Shown here: piece after piece, positions 6,325 to 9,785 of the stretch
Layout of the letters: each line of letters opens with the position of its first letter
Numbering within the stretch: position 1 is the stretch's first letter
Assembly (NCBI GenBank): GCA_005773145.1
Contig: SXHS01000119.1
Location: 1 to 9,785 of the forward strand
Direction of reading: 5' to 3'
From: Planctomycetaceae bacterium
Lineage (GTDB): Bacteria > Planctomycetota > Planctomycetia > Pirellulales > Pirellulaceae
Length of the DNA: 9,785 nucleotides
Translations under genes and position numbers: made by a program
Notes under the pieces: generated by a model
Seen by the model: the letters and a program-made list of their open reading frames with translations, nothing else
Database searches by the model: none
Told to the model about the DNA's origin: nothing

Positions 6325-7419
6325 TTAGGCGGCCGTGTAGGTCGTAATTGCAACTGCGGGGCTGGGACATGGTTGCTCGATTAGCTCCTCGATGGCGCCG
6401 ACGATTTCCGGAGTAATGTGCCGAGGGACGATAACGTTGTAAAAAGGAACGTGGCTGGGGATGGCTCGATCCAGTCGATCGGCCAGGGTCAACCAATGCT
6501 TGGCGACAGGGGATTCCGGGTAGGCTGCCGCGTAGGCCCATTGGTAGCGGTGAAAGGCTTCCCGGTCCGTCATGTCGTTGGCAACCAGGCGGGACAAGCC
6601 GACGGCACGCGGCATGGGTCGAATCGAAAGCTGTTCACCTTGACTGAACGTGAGAACTTTCTCGAGTGGGCCGCGTTCCGCCACGGCCTCGGGGAAAAAG
6701 TCGCGCAACACCAACGGGACGGCTTTCTTGAGGAAGCCGCCGGACAGTTGGCGGGCCAACGTCCAGGCACGCAAAGTCCAACGCATGCCGCGGGTCAATC
6801 GGGCCCGCACGATGGGGGCCACGTTGTAGGCGTGTATGTTCAAGGGGAGGTGAAATCCCTTGGCCCAGCCGTCATGTACAATCACCCAATTATCACCAAG
6901 GAGTTGATACCCACGCGACAACAATTGCATGGCCAGTGTGCTCTTGCCGACTCCACTGCGTCCGGACAAGAGGCAAGCGCCGGATCGTCCCACGATACCA
7001 CAGCCATGGATGGGAACCGCATCGCGTTGAGCTAAACGGTAGCGGACCATACAGTCGATCAGGCGACTGCCGAGTGCGGCGGAGCCCAGCGTGTTGGCTT
7101 GCAAACGCATGTAGGTTGGCCCACAGGAAAACCCCTCAATTTCGGCCTGCCATGACAGTAGCTTGGATTGGTCTTGGCAAGCGAAGTAGTTGTCGGCGAC
7201 ATGGAAGCGGCGGTCGACGAGGCGATCTTTGCGCGGTGTCCAAGCGAATGGACCAATGCGCACGTATACGTCGGGGACGCCGGGTGCGGGACTGGAGTGA
7301 GCATGGTGTTGATAGCCACGCATGGGCCGCATCAAGATGCGATCGGTCCAGCCGACGCGATCGTCGATACGCATGGACAGCAGGTCGTGAATGGCGATGT
7401 GATACGTCGGGAATTTCAT
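6325..7419 (-). CDS. HPr-kinase-like P-loop protein with intact Walker A (first of a pair)
   Basis: The 364-residue product is related to HPr kinase/phosphorylase, an ATP-dependent family that phosphorylates serine in HPr; relatives outside the phosphotransferase system are poorly characterised. The N-terminal ~120 residues match those of the neighbouring paralogue (GPF at 56-58, VD at 68-69, F72, NY at 77-78). PIHGCGIV at 136-143 is followed by a textbook P-loop, GRSGVGKS (153-160), and LLGDNW at 173-178, where the usual Asp-Asp is Asp-Asn. The C-terminal half has no recognised motif. The ATG at 7419 overlaps the upstream TGA as ATGA and has AAGGG at 7427-7431 with 7 nt spacing; an in-frame ATG 81 codons further upstream lies inside the preceding gene. 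No HPr or other PTS gene is in the window. It ends Tyr-Thr-Ala-Ala. Confidence 0.85.
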   Translation of the reverse strand: MKFPTYHIAIHDLLSMRIDDRVGWTDRILMRPMRGYQHHAHSSPAPGVPDVYVRIGPFAWTPRKDRLVDRRFHVADNYFACQDQSKLLSWQAEIEGFSCGPTYMRLQANTLGSAALGSRLIDCMVRYRLAQRDAVPIHGCGIVGRSGACLLSGRSGVGKSTLAMQLLSRGYQLLGDNWVIVHDGWAKGFHLPLNIHAYNVAPIVRARLTRGMRWTLRAWTLARQLSGGFLKKAVPLVLRDFFPEAVAERGPLEKVLTFSQGEQLSIRPMPRAVGLSRLVANDMTDREAFHRYQWAYAAAYPESPVAKHWLTLADRLDRAIPSHVPFYNVIVPRHITPEIVGAIEELIEQPCPSPAVAITTYTAA

Positions 7420-8606
7420 GCCGCGGCCCTTGTGTTCAGCGGTAGACAATGCTCCAACAGCAGGGAGTCCAGTTGTTCCCCCACAACCTCCTGCGCTAGG
7501 TACTGCTCGAAGTGGTTCCGGGCCCTCTGCCCCATTTCGTGCAGTTGGTTTGGATTTGCGATGCACTGGTCGATGGTTTCCGCGAGTTGGCTGGCGTTGC
7601 GAGGTGACACGAGTTGCCCCGTGCGGCCTGGGATCACCATTTCTGGTATGCCCCCCACGCATGTCGTGATTACGGCGGTTGCGGCCGCGTACGACTCAAT
7701 CAGAACCAGCGGCGGGTGCTGGATACTGCTGGTCGCAAATGGCAACACGACCACATCGCAGGCGGCCAGAAACTCCCGAGGATCTACCAATCCGTACGGG
7801 CGAAATCGACCGCGCGTGTTGAGGAATGCCAGGCCATCGTGTGCCGTTTCGGGCAACCGGCCCTTGCCACTGTAGGCCATGGCCAAGATGGGTTGCGTGG
7901 CGCACGCGGACATCGCTTCGATCAGTGTATGCACACCCTTGGCGGGAGAATGGTGCCCCAGATATCCGACCACGGGCCGATTGTCCCAACCAAAAGCGCG
8001 ACGTGCCTCGGATCGTGTGGGGTGCGGCGTTCTACGAGAGACGCCCCCGCCTGGTAGAACACGCACTTGTGTCGCTCCCACGGATCGAAGTTGCCTCGCC
8101 TGAAACTCGGAGGCAACGACGCAATGTCGCGACGACCAATCCTGTTGTTGGCTGAACCAGTGATGTTTGGCTGCCAAATGCACCAAGCCCTGACGCGTGG
8201 CCCCAGTCTCCTGAAGCAATCCCAGGTGCTGCAGCGGCGTATTGAAATAGATGAGGGTTCGGCCACGGGTCTTGGAGGCGTTGGTCAACCAGCCGAGGTT
8301 GGGGTTGTTCTCGATCAGCATCACCGCGTCGGCATCCGCGGAGTGTTGGGCGATGGCCCGCGCGTACCGCCATAGGCCGGCCGGGCCCGGTCGATAGGCA
8401 TGTTGCCTAATGTTCGCATCCATAGCGATTGTCTGGGGAACCAGGACCTCGACGTCCCAGTGGCGTGCCTGCATCTCCTCGGCGAAGGATCGGACCAGTG
8501 TGCCCACCCCCTCGGTCTTCACGCTCCGGGGAAAATAGCAACCCAACAGAAGTCGGCCGGCTGTGGCACGATGCCGGTAATCGGCGATTCGAATCGATTG
8601 CTTCAT
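7416..8606 (-). CDS. GT4-family glycosyltransferase
   Basis: This 396-residue GT-B fold enzyme should transfer a sugar from a nucleotide donor in the cytoplasm. GVGTLVRSFAEEM at 33-45 is the N-terminal acceptor-side region. The C-terminal donor domain begins near PVVGYLGHHSPAKGVHTLIEA (211-231) with K223 in the phosphate-binding position, and GGIPEMV is at 318-324. The usual E-x7-E signature is altered: E304 is present but the position eight residues earlier is Q296 (SSIQHPPLVLIES). Some GT4 groups vary here, so this does not prove loss of activity. The ATG at 8606 is chosen because it forms an ATGA overlap with the upstream stop and has AGGAGGG at 8611-8617; an in-frame start at 9173 would add 189 residues lying inside the upstream gene. 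It ends Thr-Arg-Ala-Ala-Ala. Confidence 0.9.
   Translation of the reverse strand: MKQSIRIADYRHRATAGRLLLGCYFPRSVKTEGVGTLVRSFAEEMQARHWDVEVLVPQTIAMDANIRQHAYRPGPAGLWRYARAIAQHSADADAVMLIENNPNLGWLTNASKTRGRTLIYFNTPLQHLGLLQETGATRQGLVHLAAKHHWFSQQQDWSSRHCVVASEFQARQLRSVGATQVRVLPGGGVSRRTPHPTRSEARRAFGWDNRPVVGYLGHHSPAKGVHTLIEAMSACATQPILAMAYSGKGRLPETAHDGLAFLNTRGRFRPYGLVDPREFLAACDVVVLPFATSSIQHPPLVLIESYAAATAVITTCVGGIPEMVIPGRTGQLVSPRNASQLAETIDQCIANPNQLHEMGQRARNHFEQYLAQEVVGEQLDSLLLEHCLPLNTRAAA
7427..7431 (-). promoter_or_regulatory. Ribosome-binding site deciding the start of the first HPrK-like gene
   Basis: AAGGG lies 7 nt before the ATG at 7419, inside the end of the GT4 gene; with the ATGA overlap it fixes the start and implies translational coupling. 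Confidence 0.6.
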
Positions 8607-9655
8607 GGCACCCTCCTGCTGTCGGACGAAACCAGTGTGCGTGTGTGATACAACAACTCTTCCAGGTAGACCCGTTGGCGGTTGAGCATGTCGCCAACCA
8701 AGGCCATGAACAGCGAGGCACAGCCGAGTAAGCAGAAACCGCCGCCACTGAAGCCGGCCCATTTGTGCGGCGAAAAGGACTGGGTCCGTGCGTAGTGGTA
8801 CACGAGGAAACCCAGCAGCATCACGCCAACCGACAAGCACATGGCGCCAATCCGTCCGAAAAAACGGAGCGGATAGTAGTCGCGGTAAAACCGAAACACG
8901 ATGCGCAACGTGTTGAGTCCATACCGCAACAGACTGCGGGCCACGCGACTTGTGCCGAATTCGCGCTGGCCGCGCACGACGATCGGCACCTCGGTGATCT
9001 TCATCCGCTTGGCCGACAGGTGCAGGAAGACTTCGTGTGTGTACGTGAATTGCTCCAGTAAGCTCAGGTTGAGCGCCGCCGTGCGATTGTAGGCCCGCAT
9101 GCCGCAACTGACGTCGTAATATCGCGCACCGGTTAGCCAACTCACCAGTCGACTGACCACCTGATTTCCCCATCGTTTCATGGCCGGCATGTGCGGAACC
9201 AGTCGCGGATCCTTGAATCGTGATGCGGTGGCAAAGTCGGCTTCACCGTTGATCACGGGTGCCAATAGCTTCGGGATGTCCTCGGGTGCAAACTGGCCAT
9301 CGCCGTCGACGCTCACGATCCAGTCCGCCCCCATCTCGATCGCCTTGCGCAGTCCGGACTGAAATGCCGCCCCCACACCCGACGGATGTGGGTGGCGCAC
9401 GATCACGGCCCCGGCTGACGCGGCAATCGATCCGGTATCATCGGTCGAACCATCGTCAATGACGACGATATTCACACGATCGACGCCCGTGATCGCTCGC
9501 GGAATACGCTCCACCACGTTCTGAATCGTGGGACGCTCATTAAGAGCCGGCACGAGTACTACCAACCGCGTCTCAGCCGGTTGGAAGATGCGTATGGAAC
9601 TGGCCGCTTGTTCCTCCAGCGAGAGTATCGCACGCTGCGGTGCCGCGTTTCCCAT
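8603..9655 (-). CDS. GT2 polyprenyl-phosphate glycosyltransferase (DPM1/ArnC/GtrB-like) with membrane tail
   Basis: This 350-residue enzyme is predicted to transfer a sugar from a nucleotide donor to undecaprenyl phosphate at the inner membrane. The GT-A domain shows VPALNE at 35-40, IDDGSTDDT at 66-74, the metal-binding SVDGDGQF at 115-122, ASRF at 144-147 and DVSCGMRAYN at 181-190, all typical of the dolichyl/undecaprenyl-phosphate group. Two hydrophobic segments (about 267-288 and 301-323) anchor the C-terminus, as in GtrB and ArnC. The first ~28 residues precede the fold. The ATG at 9655 has GGAGG at 9663-9667 with 7 nt spacing. It is the first gene of the cluster visible here; whether the transcript begins in the 130 nt upstream or further away is unclear. 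It ends Arg-Val-Pro, unlike the soluble proteins of the cluster. Confidence 0.93.
   Translation of the reverse strand: MGNAAPQRAILSLEEQAASSIRIFQPAETRLVVLVPALNERPTIQNVVERIPRAITGVDRVNIVVIDDGSTDDTGSIAASAGAVIVRHPHPSGVGAAFQSGLRKAIEMGADWIVSVDGDGQFAPEDIPKLLAPVINGEADFATASRFKDPRLVPHMPAMKRWGNQVVSRLVSWLTGARYYDVSCGMRAYNRTAALNLSLLEQFTYTHEVFLHLSAKRMKITEVPIVVRGQREFGTSRVARSLLRYGLNTLRIVFRFYRDYYPLRFFGRIGAMCLSVGVMLLGFLVYHYARTQSFSPHKWAGFSGGGFCLLGCASLFMALVGDMLNRQRVYLEELLYHTRTLVSSDSRRVP
8611..8617 (-). promoter_or_regulatory. Strong Shine-Dalgarno deciding the GT4 start
   Basis: AGGAGGG on the minus strand ends 4 nt before the ATG at 8606. It is the strongest ribosome-binding site in the window and lies inside the end of the GT2 gene. 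Confidence 0.75.
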
Positions 9656-9680
9656 GGGCGTACCTCCAGTGGCCAGCGGT

Positions 9681-9703
9681 CGTTGCCGGCATTGCTGGCA
9701 ACG
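9681..9703. other. Imperfect palindrome upstream of the GT2 ribosome-binding site
   Basis: CGTTGCC (9681-9687) and GGCAACG (9697-9703) are perfect inverted repeats, extended inwards by two further pairs around a 3-nt loop after one imperfect position. That position is G-U in plus-strand RNA but A-C in minus-strand RNA. It lies 14 nt upstream of the GGAGG site. It may be a leader structure or an operator; there is no T-run to make it a terminator. Confidence 0.5.
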
Positions 9704-9716
9704 TGGACGAACCAGT

Positions 9717-9777
9717 TTCGCAAGAGTCCTACGTCGCTGGCGACTTTATCGGTTGCACCGATCACAAGACTTGCGAA
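9717..9777. repeat. Nested inverted repeats at the right edge
   Basis: TTCGCAAG (9717-9724) and CTTGCGAA (9770-9777) form an 8-bp inverted repeat with centres 53 bp apart, enclosing a 6-bp inverted repeat ATCGGT/ACCGAT (9748-9762, 3-nt spacer). This stretch lies upstream of the first gene of the cluster, with no coding frame that I can support. A regulator binding region is possible, but no promoter with good -35 and -10 boxes was found. Confidence 0.4.
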
Positions 9778-9785
9778 GATTTTGC

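Noticed and set aside
8607..9173. N-terminal extension of the GT4 protein to a start at 9173
   Set aside because: The extra 189 residues lie wholly within the GT2 gene in another frame, have no GT4 features, and the strong ribosome-binding site at 8611-8617 marks the internal start.

Overview
The window suggests a member of the Planctomycetota, probably near the Pirellulales. The 5' end of a 23S rRNA gene lies at the left edge on the minus strand, and no 16S rRNA, tRNA or anti-Shine-Dalgarno sequence lies anywhere in the roughly 9.6 kb upstream of it. Unlinked 16S and 23S genes are well known in planctomycetes but also occur in other phyla, so the assignment is an inference. Everything recognisable is on the minus strand, so transcription runs from right to left.

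Right and centre (9655 down to 952): seven genes form one compact cluster for cell-surface glycan assembly. In order of transcription they are a GT2 polyprenyl-phosphate glycosyltransferase with a membrane tail, a GT4 glycosyltransferase, two related HPr-kinase-like P-loop proteins, a GT39/ArnT-like multi-membrane glycosyltransferase, a Wzx/PST-type flippase, and a second GT4 enzyme. Two junctions are ATGA overlaps, three more are gaps of 8 to 29 nt, and only the last gap (95 nt) holds a hairpin. A coherent reading is that GT2 makes a lipid-linked sugar donor, the GT4 enzymes build a lipid-linked oligosaccharide in the cytoplasm, the flippase turns it over, and the GT39-like enzyme transfers a sugar outside. 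The role of the paired kinase-like proteins is unknown and is the most unusual part of the cluster. No polymerase, initiating phosphoglycosyltransferase, export channel or nucleotide-sugar gene is present, so the pathway is incomplete here.

Left (951 down to 1): about 790 nt without a convincing gene separate the last glycosyltransferase from the 23S gene. They look like a dedicated 23S transcription unit: a sigma-70-type promoter (TTGACG, 17 nt, TAACAT) preceded by an A-tract, then a leader of roughly 490 nt with several strong hairpins, a boxA antitermination element, and the mature 23S start near 161. One hairpin is fully paired only in minus-strand RNA because of tandem G-U pairs, which supports transcription in that direction.

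Two patterns stand out besides the kinase pair. All four soluble proteins of the cluster end in Ala-Ala while the three membrane proteins do not, and the isolated 23S gene keeps its own rRNA-type boxA leader.
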